A DNA stretch of 64,000 nucleotides from Fodinibius sp052060035 (GTDB lineage: Bacteria; Bacteroidota; Rhodothermia; Balneolales; Balneolaceae), in the NCBI RefSeq assembly GCF_052060035.1, contig NZ_JBPOEA010000004.1, forward strand, positions 62,001-126,000, written 5' to 3'. Shown here piece after piece: positions 9,223 to 18,700 of this stretch. Positions within the stretch are counted from its first letter, which is position 1. Each line of letters begins with the position of its first letter. The notes below the pieces were generated by a model. That model was not told where the DNA came from, made no database searches, and worked only from the letters and a program-made list of their open reading frames with translations. The position numbers and the translations under genes are program-made.

Positions 9223-9633
9223 CTAAATGGCCTTCTTCAACAAATCCAACAAAGCTGACATGACATCCGGATCCAGCTTGAGCTCCGGATGTTCTTCCAA
9301 CTGCTGGTCGATATCTGACACCAATCCCTTGATCTCCTCCATCCTATTCTCAAGCAACTGCTTTTGTTTCAGCTCAGTTTTTAGCTCCTCTTCATTACCA
9401 ATCACAAAATGTGGTCCCTCTCCTGTCAAGAGCCAGTTTATGTTGATACCCGCCTCTGCAAAATGACGTAAAGTGGAACTATTCACTTCACTCTTTGTCC
9501 CATTCTTTAGTTCAGAAATTACAGAGCGATTCGCTCCCGTTTGGCGTTGCATTTCTGAGACGTTCCCGTCATAATATTCATCCAGCAAATACTGGACATT
9601 TTCCCGGAGGATGTCTTCTTCAATTTCTTTCAC
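9223..9633 (-). CDS. XRE-family repressor of the integrated element
   Basis: 136 residues. Residues about 12-75 form a helix-turn-helix: NVSEMQRQTGANRSVISELK, then INWLLTGEGPHF, a phrase common in phage repressors of Bacteroidota. The C-terminal third is a Glu/Leu-rich coiled coil that may dimerise. It is divergent from the early genes starting at 9829, with about 195 bases of shared control region between, the standard position of a lysogeny repressor. No LexA-like peptidase motif is visible, so relief of repression is not by the usual self-cleavage route. Confidence 0.75.
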   Translation of the reverse strand: MKEIEEDILRENVQYLLDEYYDGNVSEMQRQTGANRSVISELKNGTKSEVNSSTLRHFAEAGININWLLTGEGPHFVIGNEEELKTELKQKQLLENRMEEIKGLVSDIDQQLEEHPELKLDPDVMSALLDLLKKAI

Positions 9634-9747
9634 TTTTTTTGTCCTTACTTAAGTGGTTGTTTTAGCCGTACTTGCACTCTCTCTTCATAGTAAATGACGC
9701 TTTCACGACATATTTATATTGTTTCGTTGTTATCGCATCACTAAATT

Positions 9748-9807
9748 AGCACCTGCGGTAACGGTAGTGCTTACCTACAACGCGCTTATAATACTACTAA
9801 CCTACAA
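9748..9807. promoter_or_regulatory. Candidate operator region between repressor and early genes
   Basis: AGCAC (9748-9752) and GTGCT (9767-9771) form a dyad. CTTACCTACAA (9770-9780) and CTAACCTACAA (9797-9807) are direct repeats 27 bases apart. TATAAT lies between them at 9787-9792. The layout suggests repressor or Cro-like binding over an early promoter. No binding protein is shown by sequence alone. Confidence 0.4.
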
Positions 9808-9828
9808 TATTAAAAAGACAATTTTTCA

Positions 9829-10143
9829 GTGCATCCAGCTATAACAAAATATGATATAAACCGACTGCGGCTACACATGATCAAAGGTGAGATAATCGAT
9901 CAATATGAAACATATAATGAGTTTAGGGAGACCCTCTTCCCTAACATTAAACTCAATACTTTCCGGCAGTGGTTCAAAAAACCCTACTACATTTCGGACG
10001 CTCGACTTTGCAAAATGGAGCAAGCTCTCGGCATTTCAACCCAGACATTATGTGATCGCATTACTGATGAGTTTGAGATTGCAACCGATGTTCTTTGTCA
10101 GGTAAAAGGAATCCGCCTTCCTAACTTTGAAAATCAGTTATAA
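9829..10143 (+). CDS. Small early protein, possible Cro-like DNA-binding protein
   Basis: 104 residues from GTG 9829; ATG at 9877 is an alternative start. It contains TLFPNIKLNTFRQWFKK and DARLCKMEQALGISTQTLCDRI, compatible with a small helical DNA-binding fold. It is the first gene rightward of the divergent repressor, where Cro-like proteins normally lie. I do not recognise the family. Confidence 0.45.
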   Translation: MHPAITKYDINRLRLHMIKGEIIDQYETYNEFRETLFPNIKLNTFRQWFKKPYYISDARLCKMEQALGISTQTLCDRITDEFEIATDVLCQVKGIRLPNFENQL

Positions 10144-10151
10144 CCACAGAT

Positions 10152-10412
10152 ATGGCAAAGATTATCACCCGATATACCCTTGGGGATACCATCGAGTTTA
10201 TCGATCCGGATGGAAACTATAAAACAGAAACCGTACGAATGATTGAAACAAAGCTGGTCGAAGGATTTGGCCTGTGGGTCATTTATGGCTTTGGGGATGA
10301 TATTTATAACCCCACCCATGTTAGCGAACATCAAATTTTAATCTCTCAACAAAAGGTACATGAGCGCCGAAAAGCAGGCAATACTCCCCGATTATCCCGA
10401 CACGGAAAATAA
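10152..10412 (+). CDS. Small hypothetical protein in the replication operon
   Basis: 86 residues, mostly short beta strands by pattern (RYTLGDTIEFIDPDGNYKTE, GLWVIYGFGDDIYNP), with a basic tail. It begins 8 bases after the previous gene and its end overlaps the start of the replication ATPase gene by 53 bases in another frame, which suggests translational coupling. No motif gives a function. Confidence 0.5.
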   Translation: MAKIITRYTLGDTIEFIDPDGNYKTETVRMIETKLVEGFGLWVIYGFGDDIYNPTHVSEHQILISQQKVHERRKAGNTPRLSRHGK

Positions 10413-12474
10413 CTCACAAACATCCTTTAAAAACGGAACAGATCCCTTTGAATATATTGATAGCTCAAATCATGTGGACTTCGGATGGTTCCGCAATGAG
10501 TCGGACGGCACAAGCCGGAAGATTGGTAGCTTCGACATTGAAATTCATTCTAAAATCATCCGATATAATCCTGAAACACTTAAATGGGATGAAACCCTAT
10601 ATGAGTGTCAGGTAAGTTGGCTGCTGCCCGATAGTCGTAGCCTTACGCAAAGCGAGCTATTTATATTGGAGCCCGTTGACCTACTCTCAAAGAAAGCATT
10701 CCAGGTACAGATTTTTAAGCATTCCTACCAGTCCGCCCGATTTAAGTCTGATGATGAGATCCTCTTCTTTATGAGTTTTCTGTGTAACCGGTGGCAGCCA
10801 CAAACTGTGTATGAGTTTAATTATTACGGTTTCATCGAACACCATGGGTATAAATTCTATCTGACGCGCAATGCGTTAATCAATATTCCTAACGACCATC
10901 TTCGGGAGCCACAATATATTATCGCACCCAATGCAGATTCCGGCCTGTTCCCCATGGTAGCTGCGGACACTACCTTCTTTGTTAAACCCGGTCGAATTGA
11001 GCCCGCGCCCCAACTGGACCTTAAACGTCCTATTGATGGATTCTATACCGATGACGAGCATCATCTTTACACTGACCAAAACCTGCGATACTTCATTGAT
11101 ACCGTTCGGGATAAGTTTGGCGAACTCATAGCTGGACAACAGCCTGAAAAACGAGCAGAGGGTCACCTCATTTTCTCCTACATGCTCTCATTCCTATTCT
11201 TCGATGAAATTTATGATGTATTCAAACATGTGGTCTTTCTCTATTTGTATGGTGATCCCTCGACAGGTAAGGGACAGCTATCACAGATTATGCTGAACTT
11301 CTTTGGACAGTCGTTTACGGACGTGGATTCGAACCCCACCCTAAAGTCAGCAGAAAACAAGTTAGCGAACCACAGCAAGATACCAGTGATCATGGACGAG
11401 TTTGTCCCCGGAAAAGGCAAGATCACACCACAAGTGTTTAACATGTGGTACGAGTTGAGACAACGTGGCGTTAGTGCATCCCACGACCGCTCGAAGAATG
11501 CCTGGAGCCCGGTACGATCACAGCTGATGTTTATTTCCAACTACAAACCCAGCGAAGATCACTTCCGATCGCGGTGTATCATGATTGAATATGCCAAAGA
11601 AAAACGGGGAGACGTGCAAAACCTCTGGTGGTTTGAGAATCATAAGCGGGAGATGCAGCGACTTTTTATTTCTCTACTGTACAAGTTCAATGACTTTAAC
11701 CGGACGCTGTTTAAAAGCGAACTTCACTGGATCAAACGCTTGCTTACCGAAGCCGTAGAGGAAGAGCTTGGCAAACGTAGCGACAAAGAAGGAACCCAAT
11801 TCCAAATTAAAGACCGGCAAATCGAAAATATGGCGGCCCTTATTACGGTTGACCTATTTGTTTGCCGGCCAGGTGATGTTGAATTCGCTGAGTTTTTTAC
11901 TCCTTCTCTTGATACTAAAAGTAACCGGCACGTGTCCAGTGAGGAAGATTTAAACGAACTGCAGGCCTTAATAAAAGAGAATCGCGTCAACTCTGAGATC
12001 TTTCGATATAGCGTGGAGTTTTTAGCAAATTCGGCCGAACGTGAGATTCAGCAAACCCCACTACAGCAATTTCTTTCCAGCCTCGAAATCATGAATGAAA
12101 ATGGCGAACTCCCTAATCGCTATTACGGCTGGAATACCAAAGATGAGCTGGTAATATACTGGAGTGGCATTTGGGATGCCTACACCAACTATAACAAGGG
12201 ACGCGACTATATTAGCCAAGATGTTATCCGGGAAGAGATAGAAGCGTTGGACCTGAACGGAAAAGCGAAAACCAATTATTACAGTTACGAGGATCCAATT
12301 AAAGGCACCGTCAAAGAAAACAGGCATGGTTACCGCATACCCAGAACGAACCTAACACCTTCGTGGCTGCGGGCTTTTGGTAAACGGGAAGAGGCCAACT
12401 TGATGATGGAACGAAATTCCCAAGAAACCACAGAATATGTTGTAGCGGAAACCGAAAGTACAGCACCTTTTTAA
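10360..12474 (+). CDS. D5/SF3-like replication ATPase of the integrated element
   Basis: 704 residues. Walker A YLYGDPSTGKGQ lies near residue 297. The Walker B region is IPVIMDEFVPG, and a later sensor-like part reads RSQLMFISNYKP then FRSRCIMIEYA, the order seen in SF3/D5-type helicases of phages and plasmids. The N-terminal 250 residues lack a recognisable primase signature. It would unwind DNA at the element's origin. It is followed by the repeat field at 12.5-12.7 kb, which makes an origin there plausible. Confidence 0.7.
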   Translation: MSAEKQAILPDYPDTENNSQTSFKNGTDPFEYIDSSNHVDFGWFRNESDGTSRKIGSFDIEIHSKIIRYNPETLKWDETLYECQVSWLLPDSRSLTQSELFILEPVDLLSKKAFQVQIFKHSYQSARFKSDDEILFFMSFLCNRWQPQTVYEFNYYGFIEHHGYKFYLTRNALINIPNDHLREPQYIIAPNADSGLFPMVAADTTFFVKPGRIEPAPQLDLKRPIDGFYTDDEHHLYTDQNLRYFIDTVRDKFGELIAGQQPEKRAEGHLIFSYMLSFLFFDEIYDVFKHVVFLYLYGDPSTGKGQLSQIMLNFFGQSFTDVDSNPTLKSAENKLANHSKIPVIMDEFVPGKGKITPQVFNMWYELRQRGVSASHDRSKNAWSPVRSQLMFISNYKPSEDHFRSRCIMIEYAKEKRGDVQNLWWFENHKREMQRLFISLLYKFNDFNRTLFKSELHWIKRLLTEAVEEELGKRSDKEGTQFQIKDRQIENMAALITVDLFVCRPGDVEFAEFFTPSLDTKSNRHVSSEEDLNELQALIKENRVNSEIFRYSVEFLANSAEREIQQTPLQQFLSSLEIMNENGELPNRYYGWNTKDELVIYWSGIWDAYTNYNKGRDYISQDVIREEIEALDLNGKAKTNYYSYEDPIKGTVKENRHGYRIPRTNLTPSWLRAFGKREEANLMMERNSQETTEYVVAETESTAPF

Positions 12475-12501
12475 CCAAAATAGCCTGAAATATGAGACAT
12501 G

Positions 12502-12735
12502 CTAAGAAACTGAAATAACCATCTTATTTTCTTAGTAACTCAAATTTCGGGCCTAACAACATACCGTAAGTATATAATATATAGTTAGTTAGTAAATAAT
12601 AATATAACTAAGAAATCCACTAAGAAACGACTAAGAAGTCTAAGATCGGTCTAAGATATCTAAGATGAATCTTAGCGGATTTCTTAGACAGTTAACCATC
12701 AGTTTTTATTGTACTTAACACCACCCACTAAGAAA
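12502..12735. repeat. CTAAGA repeat field, candidate iteron origin or operator
   Basis: CTAAGA/TCTTAG units occur at 12502, 12608, 12620, 12631, 12640, 12651, 12660 and 12728 on the plus strand. CTTAG units occur in inverse at 12531, 12671 and 12683. The core copies are 9-12 bases apart, about one turn of DNA, so the same face is presented repeatedly. The unit sequence is CTAAGAAA or CTAAGAT. The field sits between the replication ATPase gene and a helix-turn-helix protein gene. Either an iteron origin or an autoregulatory operator fits. Confidence 0.6.
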
Positions 12736-12744
12736 ATAAGAAAG

Positions 12745-13035
12745 ATGATGTCTAATTTTGAAAATCCTGAAAACACCAACAATTCATCGACGGAAACCGG
12801 CTCCAACTATGAAGACTTTATGACCATCGGAGAAGCAATAAGCTATATGTGTGAGAAGCTGGGACGCATCTCCCGGACCACCTTTTACCGGTGCGGTTAT
12901 CGCAAAATGATAACCGTGCGCAGTTACGGACGGAATAAAAGTACCGGGCGTGAAGCCGTTAAGTTATGCCGAAAGTCAGAAGTAGATTATATCATTCAGA
13001 CCATTCAGGAGAATCCCCATGGCGAAAACCTATAA
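12745..13035 (+). CDS. Helix-turn-helix protein downstream of the repeat field
   Basis: About 96 residues from ATG 12745 (12748 is also possible). After an Asn/Thr-rich N-terminus comes DFMTIGEAISYMCEKLGRIS then RTTFYRCGYRKMITVR, a MerR/excisionase-like winged helix. The last CTAAGA unit of the repeat field lies just before its start, so it may bind its own leader or the origin. It overlaps the next gene by 17 bases. Confidence 0.55.
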   Translation: MMSNFENPENTNNSSTETGSNYEDFMTIGEAISYMCEKLGRISRTTFYRCGYRKMITVRSYGRNKSTGREAVKLCRKSEVDYIIQTIQENPHGENL

Positions 13036-13564
13036 CCGTATAGATGAAATGCCAATTACCAGACAAAAAGTGATAGAACCATCTATATCAGCTGAGCTTC
13101 TGGCAGCAAAAGTAGATGAAATCAACAGTCAGTACCATGATTACAACAAACTGCATCTCGCTGTAGATAAAACAGGTCAGTTACTGCAGATCAGCTATAC
13201 AAATGATGAGGATATAGATGTAATCCTCACTGGTTGGCTCGATATGGAACAAGTTGGGACATACCTTGAGAACTACCAGCGTATGTTCTGCCTGGATCCC
13301 AACCATATAGATCATTTTTTCGATATGAATGAAGCTACGGCCATTATTCCCATCAGCTGGCTCCGTCCGACAAGAAAACGCCCAAAGGGAGTTGCTAATG
13401 CTTACATTTATATGCGTCAGGCATATCATGGAATAATACCCCGGCGAAAATCCATTTCTATTAGACCAAGTGAAGAAAAAGGTTTTTTTGATATCGTAGA
13501 TGGAAATTCAACCTACTATGTGGCCAAACAAATTGGGATAAAATCTTTACCCGTTAACTGTTAA
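13019..13564 (+). CDS. Hypothetical protein
   Basis: 181 residues, soluble, no signal or membrane segment. It overlaps the end of the helix-turn-helix gene by 17 bases, so the two are translationally coupled. The visible pattern is alternating beta and helix (LHLAVDKTGQLLQISYTN, AYIYMRQAYHGIIPRRK). I do not recognise it. It is the last gene of the replication block before the AT-rich defence island. Confidence 0.45.
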   Translation: MAKTYNRIDEMPITRQKVIEPSISAELLAAKVDEINSQYHDYNKLHLAVDKTGQLLQISYTNDEDIDVILTGWLDMEQVGTYLENYQRMFCLDPNHIDHFFDMNEATAIIPISWLRPTRKRPKGVANAYIYMRQAYHGIIPRRKSISIRPSEEKGFFDIVDGNSTYYVAKQIGIKSLPVNC

Positions 13565-13637
13565 AATCTGCTTTTATTAAAAGTTTCTTTTCAAATGAGG
13601 GACATTTGTTGAAATGTAACTCATAAAGCAATATATA

Positions 13638-13707
13638 TTGAAATTTTTCAAATTTCTTTATTTTTATTGTTTATAATGGTATTTTTAGATTGAAATATTT
13701 CAAATTT
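13638..13707. promoter_or_regulatory. Twin palindromic operators at the XRE-ImmA promoter
   Basis: Two 18-bp copies with one mismatch, TTGAAATTTTTCAAATTT (13638-13655) and TTGAAATATTTCAAATTT (13690-13707). Each contains the dyad TTGAAA-N2-TTTCAA, perfect over 14 bases in the second copy. A TATAAT box lies between them at 13672-13677. The second copy ends 13 bases before the start codon. This is the layout of an autorepressed promoter, presumably bound by the XRE domain of the next gene. Confidence 0.65.
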
Positions 13708-13719
13708 AATTAAGATAGT

Positions 13720-14925
13720 ATGTCTGAGGAGATTTTTTTAGATCATATTAACAATATCCTGAAGTCATCAAGCCATGATCGTAACCTCCATGAAATCTAT
13801 GACCAAAGGAAGGAAGAGCTTGATTTGTCTGATTCTCAGATAGCGAATGTCTTACAAATAGATTACAATACTTTAAAACGGATACTAAGAAAGGAAGCAA
13901 AAAAAATAGATTATTTTCTGCTTTTAAAGTTAAGTCATTTTCTAAAGATAGAGCCAAACGAACTAGCCAATATTTATCATCAAGATGATACTCACAAGGT
14001 TAGTGAATTGGGGTCAGTTAGCAAACGAACTTATCTTGTTGAAAATTTTGACCTAAAATCCTTAAAAAGTATTGGTTTCATTGATTCGATAAATGACTTT
14101 GAGTCAATCGAAAATAGGATTTTAGAGTATTTCGGCTTAGATAGACTTTCAGATTACGATAGGTTAATGACTGGGGTAATGTTTAGCAATTCTAACCAGA
14201 AACCTCAGGAAAAAATGAGGACTTTTTGGATTAAGTCCTGTTACGCCATGTTTGAAAAGATTCATAATCCTAATGAATATGACCGTAATAGCTTAAAAGA
14301 ATTGATCCCTAAAATCAGACCTTATACTAAGGATTTAAAAAAAGGATTTAAAATTGTTATCCAAGCCCTGTACAACGCAGGAGTTACTGTAATTTATCAA
14401 CCCTACCTAAAAAACACTCAAGTTAGAGGAGGTACTTTTATAGTTAATGGGAAACCATGCATAGTTATTACAAATTATCAAAAAAGATATCCAACCATTT
14501 GGTTTGCTCTAATACATGAGCTACACCATGTTCTTTATGACTTAGATGATATAAAAAGGAATAATACTTTTCATTTAACTGGAGAAGAACGATCAGAACT
14601 ATTTCTACTACAAGAAGATAAAGCAGATGAATTTGCCCGAGAAATTCTATTCTCAGATGACAAAATGAAGTATGTCGAGCCTATGATTAATAACAAGCAT
14701 ATTGTGGAATCCCAAGCTGAAAAGTATAATGTACACCCATCAATAATATATGTATTCTATCAGTGGGATCATCAAGATGAGAATCCAAACATATGGGGAG
14801 CTTTTAACGATTTAATTCCAGATTCTGATGAGGCTGTAAATGACTTAAATTTAATTCCGTGGGAAAAAGAAACCATAGAACAAGGAGTTAAAGAGCTCAA
14901 AAGCAAAATTCAAACTTTCAACTAA
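13720..14925 (+). CDS. XRE regulator fused to ImmA/IrrE-type metallopeptidase
   Basis: 401 residues. An N-terminal XRE helix-turn-helix (about 30-85) contains LSDSQIANVLQIDYNTLKRI. The C-terminal half is an ImmA/IrrE domain with zinc motif ALIHELHHVLYDL (HExxH near 270) and downstream EDKADEFAREILF, whose Glu is the usual third ligand. Such proteins sense a signal and cleave or release a partner repressor; ImmA cleaves ImmR in ICEBs1 and IrrE/PprI cleaves DdrO in Deinococcus. Here the DNA-binding part is in the same chain. It opens the defence island and is preceded by twin palindromic operators, so autoregulation is likely. Confidence 0.85.
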   Translation: MSEEIFLDHINNILKSSSHDRNLHEIYDQRKEELDLSDSQIANVLQIDYNTLKRILRKEAKKIDYFLLLKLSHFLKIEPNELANIYHQDDTHKVSELGSVSKRTYLVENFDLKSLKSIGFIDSINDFESIENRILEYFGLDRLSDYDRLMTGVMFSNSNQKPQEKMRTFWIKSCYAMFEKIHNPNEYDRNSLKELIPKIRPYTKDLKKGFKIVIQALYNAGVTVIYQPYLKNTQVRGGTFIVNGKPCIVITNYQKRYPTIWFALIHELHHVLYDLDDIKRNNTFHLTGEERSELFLLQEDKADEFAREILFSDDKMKYVEPMINNKHIVESQAEKYNVHPSIIYVFYQWDHQDENPNIWGAFNDLIPDSDEAVNDLNLIPWEKETIEQGVKELKSKIQTFN

Positions 14926-14933
14926 TTAGCATT

Positions 14934-15437
14934 ATGAATAAAGAGGATTCAAATAATAAAACTGACCAAAAGCAAGAACAAGAGGTTTCAGAGGACGATT
15001 TAGAAAAAGCCTCCTTGTTTCAAGAAGCTGATAATATTAAAGGAAAACAGTTAGATATATCACCTGATGGGGATTTAATTAAGGTTGATGAAATTAACAC
15101 AGCTGTAGAGAATATCGATGACCCAGAAAAGAAACACGATATTTACTATAAAGGTATTCAATCATTACTTATAGAACATCTCCCATCTGGAGACTATTAC
15201 AAAGAAATGCGGGATACCATATATGAAGAAAAGAATATCCTGCTGACACGAGGACATAAATTAGATGAAAATGGTATTCGTGGGGCTGATAGCAGAATGG
15301 GGTATCTTGAGGATATGAAGATGGTTTTATCAATAGTTGCTGAATGGATTACGCAAAATGGTAGTCCTCAAGAAATCTATGATAAGTTTAGGGAAAAAAA
15401 TATTGAACTTGGGTACCATGAAAACACTGAAGATTAG
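14934..15437 (+). CDS. Acidic hypothetical protein paired with the XRE-ImmA gene
   Basis: 167 residues, strongly acidic, N-terminal 40 residues low complexity (Lys/Asp/Gln/Glu). The C-terminal part is helical. It starts 8 bases after the regulator gene and is followed by a terminator, so the two form a bicistron. A partner or substrate of the peptidase is a reasonable guess from position only; no motif supports a function. Confidence 0.45.
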   Translation: MNKEDSNNKTDQKQEQEVSEDDLEKASLFQEADNIKGKQLDISPDGDLIKVDEINTAVENIDDPEKKHDIYYKGIQSLLIEHLPSGDYYKEMRDTIYEEKNILLTRGHKLDENGIRGADSRMGYLEDMKMVLSIVAEWITQNGSPQEIYDKFREKNIELGYHENTED

Positions 15438-15501
15438 TCAATAACACTTAATCTAAACTACAGGAGCCCATTACATCCTTACCGGGAATTTGATCCCATT
15501 C

Positions 15502-15530
15502 CCGACCGTCTAATTCTCGGTCGGCTTTTG
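15502..15530 (+). terminator. Intrinsic terminator behind the regulator bicistron
   Basis: CCGACCG (15502-15508) and CGGTCGG (15518-15524) form a perfect stem with a 9-nt loop, followed by CTTTTG. The rest of the 330-base gap to the restriction gene shows no gene that I can support. Confidence 0.7.
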
Positions 15531-15769
15531 CTCTAATTCTTGAGTCCTAATATTTACCGGTTTGTTCAACATATTATAGGTCTCTGGCATAAGCACGATC
15601 TGAATAAAAATAGCTTTCCTTTTGGTAAACTAGTAGGCTTTCTAAAAGAACTATTCAAAAAATTTGGAATGAGGCTTACTTAACCCCATAGCGTTATTCC
15701 TTTTTGCTCTTTCCCCTCCCAGTCCTTAGAATGAGGTCAAACTAACGTTGGTTTATTTAACAATTACTG

Positions 15770-18700
15770 ATGCAGATAGAGACGATTTCCCCAAGACGAG
15801 CTGTTGATAATGCGTTCCTACAAGAGTCTATTACCGAGACGGAATTCGAAACCTTTCGCCAGCGGCTGTTAAAACTATTGAACCAGGCTGACGATGCGGT
15901 GGAGGAAGGCGAATCCGAAGAGCATCTGAAAAACCTGATCAAACCCTTCTTCAGCAATACCAACTTTGAAGAAGACCACTACATCAACACCAAAGAGCGG
16001 CAGGATCTGGCCATCCATAATGGCAAAACCCGAAAGTCGAACGTGGGCGTCATCATTGAAGCCAAGCGTCCATCCAACAGCTCGGAGATGGTTACCGGGG
16101 ATGACCTAAACCGTAAGGCATTTCACGAGGCTATTCTCTACTACCTTCGGGAGCGCATCGATAACGGCAACGAGGATATCAAACACATCATTATTACGGA
16201 TGTGTATCACTGGTATATCTTTGATGCCCAGGATTTCGAACGTTATTTCTACGAATCTAAAAAGCTTCAAAACTGGTATGAGGAGTGGAAACAGGGACAA
16301 AAAGTAAGTTCCCGCACGCAGTTTGTCTATGATCACCTGGCGGAATTTGTGGAGGAGCTGGATGCAAACATTACAGCAGCCGAATTAGATCTGAGCAGGT
16401 ACCGAAGGCTGCTGGAAAAGGACGAACTCAGCCGCGACGAGCAGAAAAAGCTGGTGCCGGTCTTTAAGCTCTTTACGCCTACGCACCTGCTCAAACAGCC
16501 CTTTGCCAGCGACAGCAACGAACTCAACAAAGCGTTTTACCGTGAGCTGCTCTATATTATGGGGCTGAAAGAATACAAGGAGAAAGGCACCCACTATATT
16601 ACCCGGCTGGATGAGGAAAACCGCCAGCATGCTTCCTTAATTGAAAACACCATCACCCAGCTTAAAAGCCTGAACGTGATATCGCGACTCCCCAACCGAT
16701 CGGAGTTTGGCGAAGATGAACAGGAGCAGCTATTTAATGTGGGGATCCAGCTATTGATCACCTGGATCAACCGTATCCTGTTTCTGAAGCTACTGGAATC
16801 CCAGCTCTTTAAATACCACAGGGAAGACGAGCGATTTCGATTTCTAAGCCATCGCGACATTGACGAATATGATGGATTAAATAAGCTCTTCTTCCAGGTA
16901 TTGGCCGTCCCTCAGGAAGATCGCTCCGAGCGCATCAACCAACACTTTGGGCATATTCCCTACCTAAACAGCTCCCTGTTTGATGTGGCTGATATCGAGC
17001 AGGATACGATTCGCATCTCGGAGCTGGAGGACGGGCTACAAATGCCGGTGTACAGTCGCAGTAAAATTCGCAACCGTGACGGTGAGCGACTCAAAGGCGA
17101 AAAGCTGTCTGCCCTAGAATACCTGCTACGTTTTCTGGATGCCTATAACTTTAACACGGAAGGTACGGCTGAGGTCCAGAAAGAAGCCAAGACGCTTATT
17201 AACGCTTCGGTGCTGGGACGCATCTTTGAGAAGATTAACGGCTACAAGGATGGTTCGTTCTTTACTCCCGGCTATATTACCGAATACATGTGTCGGGAAA
17301 CCATTCGTCGGGCGGTTGTTCAAAAGTTTAATGAAACCTACGAGAACTGGGGCTGTGAGGACATTGATGATGTAGCCGCCAAGATATCCCGCCACGAAAT
17401 TCCATACGATAAGGCTAACGAAGTTGTTAATAGCATCACTATTTGTGATCCGGCCGTGGGCTCCGGACACTTTTTGGTTTCGGCTCTTAATGAATTGATA
17501 GCCATTAAAAGTGATCTTCGCATCTTTGTGGATGAGAATAACCACCGCATTCGGGATGTGGAAATCAGCGTGGACAATGATGAGCTTAGCATCTCGGTGG
17601 GACAAGATCCGTTTTTTGAATACCGTGCGCATTCGGAGTGGAAAGAAAATGGAACCATTGAACGTACGGTTGGCCCCGACACCCAGCGCCTGCAGAAAGC
17701 CCTGTTCCGGGAAAAGAATATCCTTATTGAAAACTGCCTGTTTGGGGTAGATATCAATCCCAACTCGGTCAATATCTGTCGGCTCCGGCTGTGGATTGAG
17801 CTGCTTAAGCATGCTTACTACAAGGAAAATACGGACTTTCAACAGCTCGAAGTGCTGCCCAATATTGATATCAACATCAAACAAGGTAACTCACTGGTAA
17901 GCCGCTTCGACCTAGATGCCGACCTTTCCCAGATCCTGTCTAACAACGAAGATCTGACAATTGAGGAATACAAAAAGGCCGTTCGCAGCTATAAGGAAAC
18001 TGGCGACCGGGAGGACAAACGGGCACTAAAAGAACAGATTAAATCGATAAAAAATAATTTTGAAGCTGGCCTAAAGGAACAACATGAAGTACGACAAGAA
18101 CTGAAAAAGCAGGAAGAGATACTAATACGTGAAGAAACTAAACTGGACCTATTTGAGGGTGAAAAGAAGAGCAAAAAGGAGCAGAAAAAGATAAAAAAGA
18201 CCAAGAAGAAAATTGATAAACTGGAAGAGGAGCTCGAAGAACTTGAGAATGCCACCTTTTACGACCAAGCTTTTGAATGGCGTTTTGAGTTTCCCGAGGT
18301 ACTGAACGAGGATGGTAGCTTTACCGGTTTTGATGCAGTAATTGGAAATCCTCCATATGGCACTTTATTTACTGGCAAACTGGATACATTTTTACGGGAA
18401 AAATTTAAAACCTCAGACTATCAAATTAATAGTTTTTCCATCTTCGTTGAAATATCGAAATCAATATTAAATACTAACTCGTATTGTAGCTTTATTATAC
18501 CTACAAGTTGGATTGGAGCTAAATATGATCAGAGTTTCCGTGAATTTATTCTCAATGAGTTACGGATAAAAAAGGTTACTGTGTGTCCTAAAAACACATT
18601 TGAAGATGCCGTAGTTGAAACCTTAATCTTATTGTACCAGAAAGCTACTCCCGCCCAAGAGTTTGAAGTCAACCATATTACAAATACAGATGACGTAAAG

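Noticed and set aside
12531..12700. CRISPR array from the CTAAGA repeats
   Set aside because: Units are 6-8 bases, spaced 9-12 bases, and occur in both orientations; no spacer structure or Cas gene.
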